64,000 nucleotides of DNA from Dickeya aquatica (GTDB lineage: Bacteria; Pseudomonadota; Gammaproteobacteria; Enterobacterales; Enterobacteriaceae): positions 4,437,561 to 4,501,560 of the forward strand of contig NZ_LT615367.1 in the NCBI RefSeq assembly GCF_900095885.1, written 5' to 3'. The position numbers were made by a program, and so were the translations under genes. Positions 13,124 through 24,917 of the stretch are shown here, piece after piece. Position 1 is the first letter of the stretch. Each line of letters begins with the position of its first letter. The notes below the pieces were generated by a model, which searched no databases, was not told the origin of the DNA, and saw only the letters and a program-made list of their open reading frames with translations.

Positions 13124-14488
13124 ATGAACCATACCGATACCATCGTAGCCCAAGCCACTCCGCCGGGACGCGGCGGCGTAGGTATTTTGCGCATCTCTGG
13201 CCCGCACTCGGCCGCAGTGGCACAGGCGGTGCTGGGTAAGCTGCCTAAACCACGCTATGCCGATTACCTGCCGTTTCAGGATACCGATGGCAGCGTGCTC
13301 GATCAGGGCATTGCGCTGTGGTTTCCCGGCCCAAATTCCTTTACCGGCGAAGATGTGCTGGAACTGCAAGGACACGGCGGCCCGGTGATCCTCGACTTAC
13401 TGCTCAAGCGTGTGCTGGCGCTGCCGGGTGTGCGCATCGCTCGCCCCGGTGAGTTCTCCGAACGTGCCTTTTTGAACGACAAGCTCGATCTGGCGCAGGC
13501 CGAAGCGATTGCCGACTTGATTGACGCCAGCTCCGAACAGGCGGCTCGCTCTGCGGTCAACTCGCTACAAGGGGTCTTTTCCACCCGTATTCACCAGTTA
13601 GTGGAAGCACTCACTCACCTGCGCATCTACGTAGAAGCGGCAATTGATTTCCCCGATGAAGAAATCGATTTTCTGAGCGATGGCAAAATCGAAGCCATGC
13701 TCAATGCGGTGATAGACGATCTGGAAGGCGTACGTGGCGAAGCACGGCAAGGCAGCCTGTTACGTGAAGGGATGAAAGTGGTGATTGCCGGTCGCCCCAA
13801 TGCCGGTAAATCCAGCCTGCTCAATGCGCTGGCCGGGCGCGAGGCGGCTATTGTCACTGATATCGCCGGTACTACGCGCGATGTACTGCGCGAGCACATT
13901 CACATTGACGGCATGCCGCTGCACATTATTGATACCGCCGGGCTGCGCGAAGCCAGCGATGAAGTGGAGCGAATCGGTATTGAGCGCGCCTGGCAGGAAA
14001 TCGAACAGGCTGACCGGGTGCTGTTTATGGTCGATGGCACCACCACCGATGCGATTGCGCCTGCGGCCATCTGGCCGGAATTTATGGCCCGCCTGCCCGG
14101 CTCGCTGCCCGTGACCGTGGTGCGTAATAAAGCCGATATCACCGGTGAAACCTTCGGTATTGAAGAGGTGAAGACTTACTCACTTATCCGCCTTTCTGCC
14201 CGCACCGGCGACGGCGTTGACGCACTCCGCCAGCACCTCAAGCACAGCATGGGATTTACCAGCAACACCGAAGGCGGCTTCCTCGCCCGACGTCGCCACC
14301 TGCAAGCGCTGGAGCTGGCCGCCACGCATTTGCAACAAGGTCATGCACAGTTAGTCAGTGCTTACGCAGGCGAGTTGCTGGCCGAAGAGTTACGGCTGGC
14401 ACAACAGGCGTTAAGTGAAATCACCGGTGAATTCACCTCCGATGACCTGCTGGGGCGGATTTTTTCCAGTTTTTGTATTGGGAAGTGA
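13124..14488 (+). CDS. mnmE: tRNA modification GTPase MnmE
   Basis: A 454-residue GTPase that, with MnmG, adds the carboxymethylaminomethyl group to U34 of certain tRNAs. The N-terminal folate-binding domain begins [22 protein letters not shown]. The G domain has Walker [12 protein letters not shown] (about 223) and a DTAGLRE switch. The protein ends in FCIGK, whose cysteine is the conserved C-terminal active-site residue. Its partner gene, mnmG, lies at the other end of this window beside oriC. It follows the yidC terminator, so it probably has its own promoter. Confidence 0.98.
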   Translation: MNHTDTIVAQATPPGRGGVGILRISGPHSAAVAQAVLGKLPKPRYADYLPFQDTDGSVLDQGIALWFPGPNSFTGEDVLELQGHGGPVILDLLLKRVLALPGVRIARPGEFSERAFLNDKLDLAQAEAIADLIDASSEQAARSAVNSLQGVFSTRIHQLVEALTHLRIYVEAAIDFPDEEIDFLSDGKIEAMLNAVIDDLEGVRGEARQGSLLREGMKVVIAGRPNAGKSSLLNALAGREAAIVTDIAGTTRDVLREHIHIDGMPLHIIDTAGLREASDEVERIGIERAWQEIEQADRVLFMVDGTTTDAIAPAAIWPEFMARLPGSLPVTVVRNKADITGETFGIEEVKTYSLIRLSARTGDGVDALRQHLKHSMGFTSNTEGGFLARRRHLQALELAATHLQQGHAQLVSAYAGELLAEELRLAQQALSEITGEFTSDDLLGRIFSSFCIGK

Positions 14489-14503
14489 CGAGGGCGTATT
14501 AAC

Positions 14504-14521
14504 GTCTGGATGCATTCCGGT

Positions 14522-14535
<14 letters not shown>
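14504..14535. terminator. 12-bp hairpin over the 3' end of bglG
   Basis: GTCTGGATGCAT (14504-14515) pairs perfectly with ATGCATCCAGAC (14524-14535) across an 8-base loop. The bglG stop (14522-14524) lies in the hairpin. No T run follows on either strand. It separates convergent mnmE and bglG and may stop transcription from both sides. Confidence 0.55.
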
Positions 14536-18695
<4,160 letters not shown>

Positions 18696-18716
18696 AGAAT
18701 TTCCTGGTGTTGGAGC

Positions 18717-18799
18717 AAAAAAAAGACCAAAACAGAGACGCTCCCCTTAACGGGAGAGCATTTCTATTTTGGTCTTGCCTGCTTTCGCAGTAACACGCC
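18717..18799 (-). promoter_or_regulatory. RAT antiterminator and terminator in the bgl leader
   Basis: On the minus strand, GTTACTGCGAAAGCAGGCAA (inside 18770-18799) closely matches the BglG-family ribonucleic antiterminator consensus. It overlaps the left arm of a terminator: AAGACCAAAA (18776-18767) pairs with TTTTGGTCTT (18732-18723), an inner GC-rich stem lies between them, and a T run follows (complement of 18717-18724). The two structures are mutually exclusive, the classic switch controlled by BglG. Confidence 0.9.
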
Positions 18800-18825
18800 A
18801 TCATAAAAATGGGTTACTTCGCCGG

Positions 18826-18887
18826 ATTATCTAAGCAGCTACGGCGTATTCCAATCACAATCTGATGAAAATGTGAGCCGGGTTACG
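18826..18887 (-). promoter_or_regulatory. bgl promoter with CRP-like site
   Basis: On the minus strand, TTGGAA (18854-18849), a 17-base spacer and GATAAT (18831-18826) form a plausible sigma-70 promoter that would start near 18819, just before the RAT. A CRP-like site, TGTGA-N6-TTACG, lies at 18872-18887. Its centre is about 60 bases before that start, the usual class I position. The -35 and the right CRP half are imperfect. Confidence 0.6.
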
Positions 18888-18922
18888 TAAAATTTACATT
18901 CGGCCTCAGCGCGCAATCGGCC

Positions 18923-18946
18923 AAAAAATAACCACCCGCAGGGTGG
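18923..18946 (-). terminator. Terminator after the GlxA-type regulator
   Basis: On the minus strand, CCACCC (18946-18941), loop TGC and GGGTGG (18937-18932) are followed by a T-rich tail (complement of 18923-18928). It lies about 120 bases after the regulator stop and upstream of the bgl promoter, insulating one from the other. Confidence 0.75.
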
Positions 18947-19066
18947 CCGCAATCACAACAAATCCCCCCTGAAGGTTAAGCCGACTTCCGTACCCGCCCT
19001 CTGAGGGCAATCAATAAAGCCTACCTGAGATTACAGAAGACAGCCCTGAACGTCATAATCCGTAGG

Positions 19067-20023
19067 CTATCGCCCCTGAAACGTTTTGCGCCACTCACCG
19101 GGCGTGACGTTAAACCGGCGGCGAAAATGCTGACGCAGTGAGGTGGCGGTATGAAAACCGACCTGCTCTGCAATCGCATCTATCGATAGTGTAGTGGACT
19201 CCAGCAACATCTGGCTTTGTTGCAGACGCTCGGCCATCAGCCACTCGCCGACAGACATCCCGGTAGCTTTATGAAATTGGCGGGTGAAGGTGCGGCGGCT
19301 CATCAGCGTTCGGCGCGCCAGTTCATCAAGGTGATGGGGCTGGTTGAGGCAACCTCTCAGGTCATCAAGCAGCGCATTGATTCTGGCGTCCTGCGTCGAT
19401 ACCGGTACCGGCTGTTCAATGAACTGTGCCTGACCGCCTTCTCGATGCGGGGGGATCACCATTCTTCTGGCGACCTTGTTAGCGATGGCACTGCCGTGGT
19501 ACTTCCTGACCAGATGCAGGCAGCAGTCCAGCCCGGCCGCTGTACCTGCTGAGGTTATCAGCCGCTCATCCTCAACGTACAATGCGTGCGTGTCCAGATG
19601 CACATCGGGGAAACGTTGCTGAAAATCCTGCGTGAACTCCCAGTGCGTTGCCGCGTTGCGTTGCTCAAGCAATCCGGCCCACGCGAGCACATAAGTCCCA
19701 AGACACAAACCGACCAGCAGACTGCCCCGGGCATAAGCCGCCCTCAGTGCCGCCAGCAGCGCCGGATTCGGCTTCTCGTGCGGGTCACGCCAGTAAGGCA
19801 CCACCACGATATCGGCCTGGGTGAGACTATCCAACCCAAACGCGGTATCAATCTCAAAGCCCTGTGCCGAACGCAGTACGCCATCCTCAGCGCGACAGAG
19901 GCGCAATTGAAACAGCGGTTGCCCCGGCAACACATCGCCGAAAATCATGCAAGGCACCGATAAATGAAACGGGCTGAACCGATCGCAGGCCACGACTGCG
20001 ACCATGGGGACATGCGTGCTCAA
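19067..20023 (-). CDS. GlxA-family AraC-type transcriptional regulator
   Basis: A 318-residue regulator. The N-terminal DJ-1/PfpI-like domain (about 8-190) keeps the nucleophile-elbow stretch LLVGLCLGTYVLAWAGLL. The C-terminal AraC helix-turn-helix pair (about 225-315) includes LARRTLMSRRTFTRQFHKATG and AEQVGFHTATSLRQHFRRRF. It resembles FtrA/GlxA-type activators. The start codon appears to be TTG at 20023, placed five bases after a strong AAAGGAG site. It follows the metallo-hydrolase gene by 39 bases on the same strand, so it may control that gene or be co-transcribed with it. The ligand is unknown. Confidence 0.88.
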   Translation of the reverse strand: MSTHVPMVAVVACDRFSPFHLSVPCMIFGDVLPGQPLFQLRLCRAEDGVLRSAQGFEIDTAFGLDSLTQADIVVVPYWRDPHEKPNPALLAALRAAYARGSLLVGLCLGTYVLAWAGLLEQRNAATHWEFTQDFQQRFPDVHLDTHALYVEDERLITSAGTAAGLDCCLHLVRKYHGSAIANKVARRMVIPPHREGGQAQFIEQPVPVSTQDARINALLDDLRGCLNQPHHLDELARRTLMSRRTFTRQFHKATGMSVGEWLMAERLQQSQMLLESTTLSIDAIAEQVGFHTATSLRQHFRRRFNVTPGEWRKTFQGR

Positions 20024-20062
20024 CGTCGCTCCTTTGTGAGTATCGTTACCCGAACTAAATGA

Positions 20063-20836
20063 CTACAGCATACAGGACTCGCCATCTTCCGGGATCCGCA
20101 CCTGATGCGCCAGACCGTGTTGCTGTAGAAAATCACGCAACGCCACACGACTCAGCGCGGAATGATTCACCGCTTCCATGTGGCTGGCAATCAGCGTCGC
20201 ATTAGGGGCATGCTGCGCCACAGCCAGTACATCCTGTTGGTTCATGATGATTGACCCCAGCCCGACGATTTGCGCATCACCGCAATTAAGAACAATCACC
20301 TCGGGTGCATAATGGCTCAGGTTTTCAGCCACCTGTGCATTCCAGACGGTATCCCCCGCCAGGTATAACGTTTTCTCTTGTGGGTGACGGAACACCACGC
20401 CACACACCTCACCCAGCCTCTCGCCCATTATTTCCATGATCGCATCGCTGCCATGCTGGCCCGGCGTTTTACTTAACGTGATATCGCTAAAAGCACTCTG
20501 TTCGCTTAACAGCCGAACATCGCTAAACCCGGCGGCCTGAATGATTTCCCGGTCATGCTCATGTTGCACAAATAACGGTAATGATTTCGGCAGATGGGTA
20601 ACAGCCGCATCATCCCAATGATCAAGATGCGTATGGGTCACAATTACCGCATCTACGCCGGTAAACAGGCTTTCCAGCGTGACCGGCAGGTCCACCAGCG
20701 GGTTACGCAAATGGCTGTTCAATGTTCCCTCGAACCCCGGATAAGCGCCTTTTTCTGCCAGCATCGGGTCAATAAGGAACGTTTTACCGGCAAAGTGTAC
20801 CTTCAGTGTGGCGTTTCTGATTTGCGTAATGTTCAT
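20063..20836 (-). CDS. UlaG-like MBL-fold metal-dependent hydrolase
   Basis: A 257-residue metallo-beta-lactamase-fold protein. The metal-binding motif HTHLDHWD (HxHxDH) is clear, with later ligands likely in TPGQHG and LAGDTVW. It belongs to the group annotated as UlaG-like (L-ascorbate-6-phosphate lactonase-like), but no ascorbate genes are nearby, so the substrate is unknown. I chose the ATG at 20836 over an earlier ATG because AGAGGA lies at the proper distance and MNITQIRNATLKVHFAGK is the expected family start. It is followed by the GlxA-type regulator. Confidence 0.85.
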   Translation of the reverse strand: MNITQIRNATLKVHFAGKTFLIDPMLAEKGAYPGFEGTLNSHLRNPLVDLPVTLESLFTGVDAVIVTHTHLDHWDDAAVTHLPKSLPLFVQHEHDREIIQAAGFSDVRLLSEQSAFSDITLSKTPGQHGSDAIMEIMGERLGEVCGVVFRHPQEKTLYLAGDTVWNAQVAENLSHYAPEVIVLNCGDAQIVGLGSIIMNQQDVLAVAQHAPNATLIASHMEAVNHSALSRVALRDFLQQHGLAHQVRIPEDGESCML

Positions 20837-21159
20837 CACGGTCTTCCTCTGTTTAAAAAACGGATTGCGCACTAGCGCCATTGTGCTGAAAAGGAGCTGT
20901 CACCGGCAGTGGCCCGAAGGTCATTTATCGATATATTTGGGCCAGGTTGTTATTTATCATTACGCCGTGATTAGAAAATAACGTCTGATTCAGTCAGTCA
21001 TCAATTAAATATTTACAATCGAAACTACTTCGTTTTTTATTTTTAAATTTAAAATAAGAAAAAATTGCTACCAGAAAATGATTGTTCAGGATAGTATTTA
21101 TTCTGAAAAAGCCAGCATTGGTTTATTTACACCACTCCTTTATGGACAAAGGAAATAAT
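20837..21159. other. AT-rich spacer between divergent hydrolase and hpd genes
   Basis: This stretch holds no supported gene. It is much richer in A+T than its surroundings, notably around 20990-21070. It must carry the divergent promoters of the MBL-fold gene (-) and hpd (+). I could not assign hexamers with confidence. AT-rich promoters of accessory genes are common H-NS targets; that is an inference. Confidence 0.5.
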
Positions 21160-22245
21160 ATGACTCATTTATTCGATAACCCTCTTAATCTGAATGGATT
21201 CGCCTTTGTAGAGTTTGTTACCGGTTCACCAGAAACTCTGTCTTCACTCTTTATTTCTCTCGGTTTTACTCGCGTTGCGCACCATCGCCGCCGGGACATC
21301 ACGCTATTTCGACAAAACAATATTAACTTTCTCATTAGTCACTCAACGTCTGGTTTCCCTCACACCTTTTTACAAGAGCATGGTAGTGGTGCCTGTGGCG
21401 TCGGTTTTTATGTAAACGATGCGGCACAAGCTTATGAGCAGGCACTCCAGTCTGGTGCTAAACCGGCGGTTCAGGGCGTCAATCACGGTGAAATCATGGT
21501 CCCGGCAATTGAAGGTATTGGCGGCTCTCGTATTTATTTCATCGAAAAATACTCGGATGACCTGGATGTTTTCGATATTAATTTTGACTTTATCTCCGGT
21601 GTAGAAAGAAAGCCAAAAGGATTTGGCCTGCATACACTTGACCACTTAACCAATAATGTCTATCAGGGCAGAATGGAATATTGGGCTGAATTTTATCACC
21701 GGATATTTAATTTCCAGCAAATTCGTTATTTTGATATCGCAGGTGAATACAGCGGGCTGCACTCCAAAGCCATGATGGCCCCCGATGGGAAAATTCGTAT
21801 TCCACTCAATGAAGAAGCGGAAGGGAGCCAGGGACAAATTCAGGAATTTCTGCGCCGCTTTAATGGTGAAGGTATTCAGCATATTGCAATGCAGACAGAC
21901 AATATTCTGACCACGCTGGATAAACTGCGCCAGGCCGGTGTCCCGCTCATGACTGCCCCTTCCGACAGCTATTACCAGATGGTGGAAGAGCGTCTGCCGG
22001 GCCACGGCAGAAACCTTGCAGCGCTACAGTCTCGCGGCATTCTGATTGATGGTAATACCGAGAACGGGCAGAAGAAGTTATTGCTGCAAATCTTCTCAGA
22101 AACGCTGATCGGGCCACTGTTTTTTGAATTCATCGAACGAGACGGTGACGAAGGCTTTGGCGAAGGCAATTTCAAAGCGCTGTTTGAATCCATGGAGCGT
22201 GACCAGCTGGCGCGCGGGGAAATCAACGTCACAGGCGCGGCGTAG
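21160..22245 (+). CDS. hpd: 4-Hydroxyphenylpyruvate dioxygenase
   Basis: A 361-residue non-haem iron enzyme that turns 4-hydroxyphenylpyruvate into homogentisate in tyrosine breakdown. The facial triad is visible: His162 in LDHLTNN, His241 in GIQHIAMQ and Glu323 in LFFEFIER, one position offset from the Pseudomonas enzyme. The C-terminal FGEGNFKALFESMERDQLARG is the family signature. I chose the ATG at 21160 because of the AAAGGA site just before it; the frame is open 26 codons upstream. No homogentisate dioxygenase gene is near, so the product may accumulate and oxidise to pyomelanin. Confidence 0.95.
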   Translation: MTHLFDNPLNLNGFAFVEFVTGSPETLSSLFISLGFTRVAHHRRRDITLFRQNNINFLISHSTSGFPHTFLQEHGSGACGVGFYVNDAAQAYEQALQSGAKPAVQGVNHGEIMVPAIEGIGGSRIYFIEKYSDDLDVFDINFDFISGVERKPKGFGLHTLDHLTNNVYQGRMEYWAEFYHRIFNFQQIRYFDIAGEYSGLHSKAMMAPDGKIRIPLNEEAEGSQGQIQEFLRRFNGEGIQHIAMQTDNILTTLDKLRQAGVPLMTAPSDSYYQMVEERLPGHGRNLAALQSRGILIDGNTENGQKKLLLQIFSETLIGPLFFEFIERDGDEGFGEGNFKALFESMERDQLARGEINVTGAA

Positions 22246-22358
22246 CACCACCTCGTTATTTATCGGGGCGGCTCTGGCGAACCACAAGGCCGACCCCAGA
22301 GGCGTGCCAGTCACGCTATCCATTAACACGACTGGCGGCCTGCTACCTGTTTTTTACA

Positions 22359-22745
22359 TCAGGCGTTATCCGTTTTTTGCCCATAGGCTTTGCGCGCTTC
22401 ACAAATGGTACGGTGGTGCGCATCCGCCCATTGCATCAGCGTTTTCATCGGTTGCAGAAAAGAGCGCCCCAGTTCGGTGAGCTGGTATTCCACCCGCGGC
22501 GGCACTTCCGCATAAATCGTACGCCGGACAAAGCCATCCTGCTCCAGCAACTTCAATGTCTTGGAGAGCATTTGCCTGGATATGTCGCCAATACGACGCA
22601 TCAGTTCATTAAAGCGCAGCGTGCCCTCACTCAGGGTTTCCAGCACCAGCAGGCTCCACTGATCGCCAATACGATCCAACACATCACGTATCGGACACGG
22701 CTGTTCAAAGACAAAAACCTCTTTTTCAATAACGGATTTTGGCAT
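22359..22745 (-). CDS. HxlR-family transcriptional regulator
   Basis: A 128-residue winged-helix regulator of the HxlR/DUF24 family. The signature is seen as CPIRDVLDRIGDQWSLLVLETL, then RFNELMRRIGDISRQMLSKTLKLLEQDGFV and the wing PPRVEYQLTELG. The single N-terminal cysteine (CPI) matches the redox- or quinone-sensing cysteine of YodB-like members. The ATG at 22745 follows GTGGAG at six bases. It is transcribed divergently from the NAD(P)-binding gene at 22886 and probably represses it through the palindrome at 22837-22853. The inducer is unknown. Confidence 0.9.
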   Translation of the reverse strand: MPKSVIEKEVFVFEQPCPIRDVLDRIGDQWSLLVLETLSEGTLRFNELMRRIGDISRQMLSKTLKLLEQDGFVRRTIYAEVPPRVEYQLTELGRSFLQPMKTLMQWADAHHRTICEARKAYGQKTDNA

Positions 22746-22836
22746 CGCATACTCCACAATGGTCAGCGTTTGATGACCAGGTAACACAACGGTGACGTCT
22801 TGCGCAGCAATCGGGCTTTACGCATAATCCCCCAAT

Positions 22837-22853
22837 GGTCTACATATTAGACC
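22837..22853. promoter_or_regulatory. Candidate HxlR operator
   Basis: GGTCTA-CATAT-TAGACC is a perfect inverted repeat in the divergent intergenic region. It covers the probable -10 (TACATA, 22841-22846), which is paired with TTTACG (22817-22822) at an 18-base spacing for the plus-strand gene. The position fits repression by the neighbouring HxlR-type protein. Confidence 0.65.
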
Positions 22854-22885
22854 TTTCCCCTAATGAAGACTATAAGGAATGGAAC

Positions 22886-23497
22886 ATGGCTCATATTGCA
22901 CTGATCGGTGCCTCTGGCAACGCAGGCTCACAGATTCTAAAAGAGTTGTCCGACCGTGGTCATCAGATAACCGCGATTGCGCGTCATCCTGAGAACATCG
23001 TCTCGCTGCCTGGCGTTAGCGCTAAAAAAGGGGATGTGTTTGATGCCGCCGGGCTGACGGCGTTGCTGGCTGGCCACGACGCCGTCATCAGCTCCGTCCA
23101 TTTTACCAGCAGCGATCCGCAGATTCTTATCGACGCCGTGCGCGCGGCAGGAGTGAAGCGCTATCTGGTGGTCGGTGGTGCCGGTAGTTTGTTGGTCGCA
23201 CCGGGTCAGCGTCTGGTAGATCAACCTGGCTTTCCAGAGGCTTACAAAGCGGAAGCCACCAAAGGTGCCGATTTTCTCGAACTGCTGAAAACCGTCAACG
23301 ACCTGGACTGGACGTTCCTGTCGCCGTCCATGATGTTTATCGACGGTGAACGTACCTGCACCTTCCGTCTTGGTAAAGACGAGCTGTTGACCAACGAACA
23401 AGGCAGCAGCATCTCTTTTGCAGACTACGCCATTGCCTTGGTGGATGAAGTGGAAAAACCGCAGCACATCCGCCAGCGCTTCACCGTTGGCTACTGA
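22886..23497 (+). CDS. NAD(P)-binding atypical SDR (NmrA-like) protein
   Basis: A 203-residue Rossmann-fold protein. The dinucleotide motif is IALIGASGNAGSQI at the N-terminus, and GDVFD and YLVVGGAGS follow as in flavin-reductase-like or NmrA-like atypical short-chain dehydrogenases (YwnB/YhfK group). It is probably an NAD(P)H-dependent reductase or a redox sensor; the substrate is unknown. The ATG at 22886 has an AAGGA site. Pairing with a divergent HxlR regulator is a common arrangement and suggests induction by electrophiles or quinones. A strong terminator follows. Confidence 0.88.
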   Translation: MAHIALIGASGNAGSQILKELSDRGHQITAIARHPENIVSLPGVSAKKGDVFDAAGLTALLAGHDAVISSVHFTSSDPQILIDAVRAAGVKRYLVVGGAGSLLVAPGQRLVDQPGFPEAYKAEATKGADFLELLKTVNDLDWTFLSPSMMFIDGERTCTFRLGKDELLTNEQGSSISFADYAIALVDEVEKPQHIRQRFTVGY

Positions 23498-23558
23498 GTC
23501 ACACTCAATGTGGCAGGGACAACATTCCTGTGTCCAGGCGATGTCCCTTTTCCCTCGG

Positions 23559-23589
23559 CAGGCGGCGGGTTTTCCGCTGCCTGTTTTTT
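23559..23589 (+). terminator. Terminator after the NAD(P)-binding gene
   Basis: CAGGCGGCGG (23559-23568) pairs with CCGCTGCCTG (23574-23583) with one G-T pair and a 5-base loop, followed by TTTTTT. This is a strong intrinsic terminator. Confidence 0.9.
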
Positions 23590-23605
23590 CCGCCACGCCC
23601 CTGGA

Positions 23606-24085
23606 TTATTCCTGTGCGACCTGTAACAGACTGTCGCCTTCCAGCCGGTAACGAATCCACTCGTTTTGCGGCGCTGCGCCCAAACTGTTGTAGAAATCAA
23701 TGGCAGGCTGATTCCAGTCCAGCACACTCCACTCCAGCCGTCCGCAACCGCGTTCAACTGCCAGACGCGCGATATATTTCAGCAATGCCTTGCCCGCCCC
23801 ATAACCGCGATAGTGCGGCGAGACATACAAATCTTCCAGATAAATACCGTTACGCCCAAGCCAGGTGGAGTAACTGGTGAAAAATACCGCAAACCCGATA
23901 GGTTCACCGTTCCATTCACACATCAGCGCTTCGGTACAGGCACCTTCGCCAAACAGCGTTTGCTCAATCTCCTGCTGGTTGGTTTTCACCTCGTGCAGCG
24001 CTTTCTCATACTCGGCCAGTTCACGAATAAAATTCAGAATGGTGGCGGAATCCTGCTGCGCCGCCCAACGGATACGTAAGCTCAT
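23606..24085 (-). CDS. GNAT N-acetyltransferase, spermidine/spermine acetyltransferase-like
   Basis: A 159-residue GCN5-related acetyltransferase. The acetyl-CoA binding motif A is RGYGAGKALLKYIA (about 103-116), preceded by IYLEDLYVSPHYR and followed by LEWSVLDWNQPAIDFYNSLGA. This pattern closely resembles eukaryotic SSAT-type diamine acetyltransferases. The acceptor cannot be named from sequence. The ATG at 24085 has an AGGA site; a further ATG lies seven codons upstream. It sits about 100 bases after arnF on the same strand with no clear terminator between, so it may be read with the arn operon. Confidence 0.87.
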   Translation of the reverse strand: MSLRIRWAAQQDSATILNFIRELAEYEKALHEVKTNQQEIEQTLFGEGACTEALMCEWNGEPIGFAVFFTSYSTWLGRNGIYLEDLYVSPHYRGYGAGKALLKYIARLAVERGCGRLEWSVLDWNQPAIDFYNSLGAAPQNEWIRYRLEGDSLLQVAQE

Positions 24086-24183
24086 AAAAAACGTCCTGTG
24101 AGTCAAAGCGAAAACGATAACCGGGAAGCGGGCAATGGAAAAGAGAAACCCGTGCCGCCCGGTATCGTCGTGTCAGGCAAGTG

Positions 24184-24582
24184 TCAGGATTTATCATTCA
24201 GACGTGGCGGATGGCGGCTACACACCAGCCAGACACCGCCAATAATCAGCGCGATCGCCAGCAATTTGCCGGTGCTGAAGGTATCAGGGAAAATCGGCAG
24301 CGCCACCGCCAGCCCCCACACCAGCACGTAGCTGAGGCTTAACAGCGGGTAGGCGCGGCTCAGCGGTAAAAAACGCAGCGCATTAAACCAGCACAGCATT
24401 GATAACGCATACGCCAGCAGCCCGGCGAACACCGCGGCAGCGGCCAGCGGCAATGCCAGCGCGGCGAACATAAATGGCAGCGGTTCGGTCAATTCCGGGA
24501 GCTGGGACATCCCCCATTTCATCGATAATTGTGCCGCACTCACCAGCAGCACACTCAATAATGCCCATCCATAGCCTTTCAC
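24184..24582 (-). CDS. arnF: Ara4N-phosphoundecaprenol flippase subunit ArnF
   Basis: A 132-residue inner-membrane protein with four hydrophobic segments, of the small multidrug resistance/EamA type. With ArnE it is thought to move undecaprenyl-phosphate-4-amino-4-deoxy-L-arabinose across the inner membrane. It starts with GTG at 24582, overlapping the arnE stop (GTGA), so the two are translationally coupled. It is the last gene of the arnBCADTEF order, which supports the assignment to ArnF rather than another SMR protein. Confidence 0.93.
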   Translation of the reverse strand: MKGYGWALLSVLLVSAAQLSMKWGMSQLPELTEPLPFMFAALALPLAAAAVFAGLLAYALSMLCWFNALRFLPLSRAYPLLSLSYVLVWGLAVALPIFPDTFSTGKLLAIALIIGGVWLVCSRHPPRLNDKS

Positions 24583-24917
24583 ACGCTCACTCCCATCAGA
24601 ATGACTCCGAGCACAATTAGCACAATCCCCACTGACTGACGCACGCTAATCGCTTCCTGCCATAGCCAGCGCGCCGCCAGCGCCACCAGAATAAAATTCA
24701 GGCTCAACATCGGATAGGCCACACTGACAGCCACACGCTGCAATATCGCCAGCCACAGCAACATCGCCAGCCCTAACAACAACACACTGATGCCCATCCA
24801 CAGCAAAATATGTGTACGCCGGGTGCCGCCGCCCTGCCAGCTTGCCGCCTGTTTTTGACTGAGCTGGCCTGCGCAGGTGAGTAAACTGACCAGCAAAATC
24901 AACGCATAATCGGTCAT
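24579..24917 (-). CDS. arnE: Ara4N-phosphoundecaprenol flippase subunit ArnE
   Basis: A 112-residue membrane protein with four hydrophobic segments. The conserved AGQLSQKQA near the N-terminus and [17 protein letters not shown] match E. coli ArnE. I chose the ATG at 24917 because it overlaps the arnT stop (ATGA) and gives the usual family length; the frame is open five codons further upstream. It works as a pair with ArnF, whose GTG overlaps its stop. Confidence 0.93.
   Translation of the reverse strand: MTDYALILLVSLLTCAGQLSQKQAASWQGGGTRRTHILLWMGISVLLLGLAMLLWLAILQRVAVSVAYPMLSLNFILVALAARWLWQEAISVRQSVGIVLIVLGVILMGVSV

Noticed and set aside
22306..22336. GCCAGTC/GACTGGC inverted repeat as hpd terminator
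   Set aside because: The stem is short, the loop is long and the T run lies 15 bases later, so it is not a convincing terminator.
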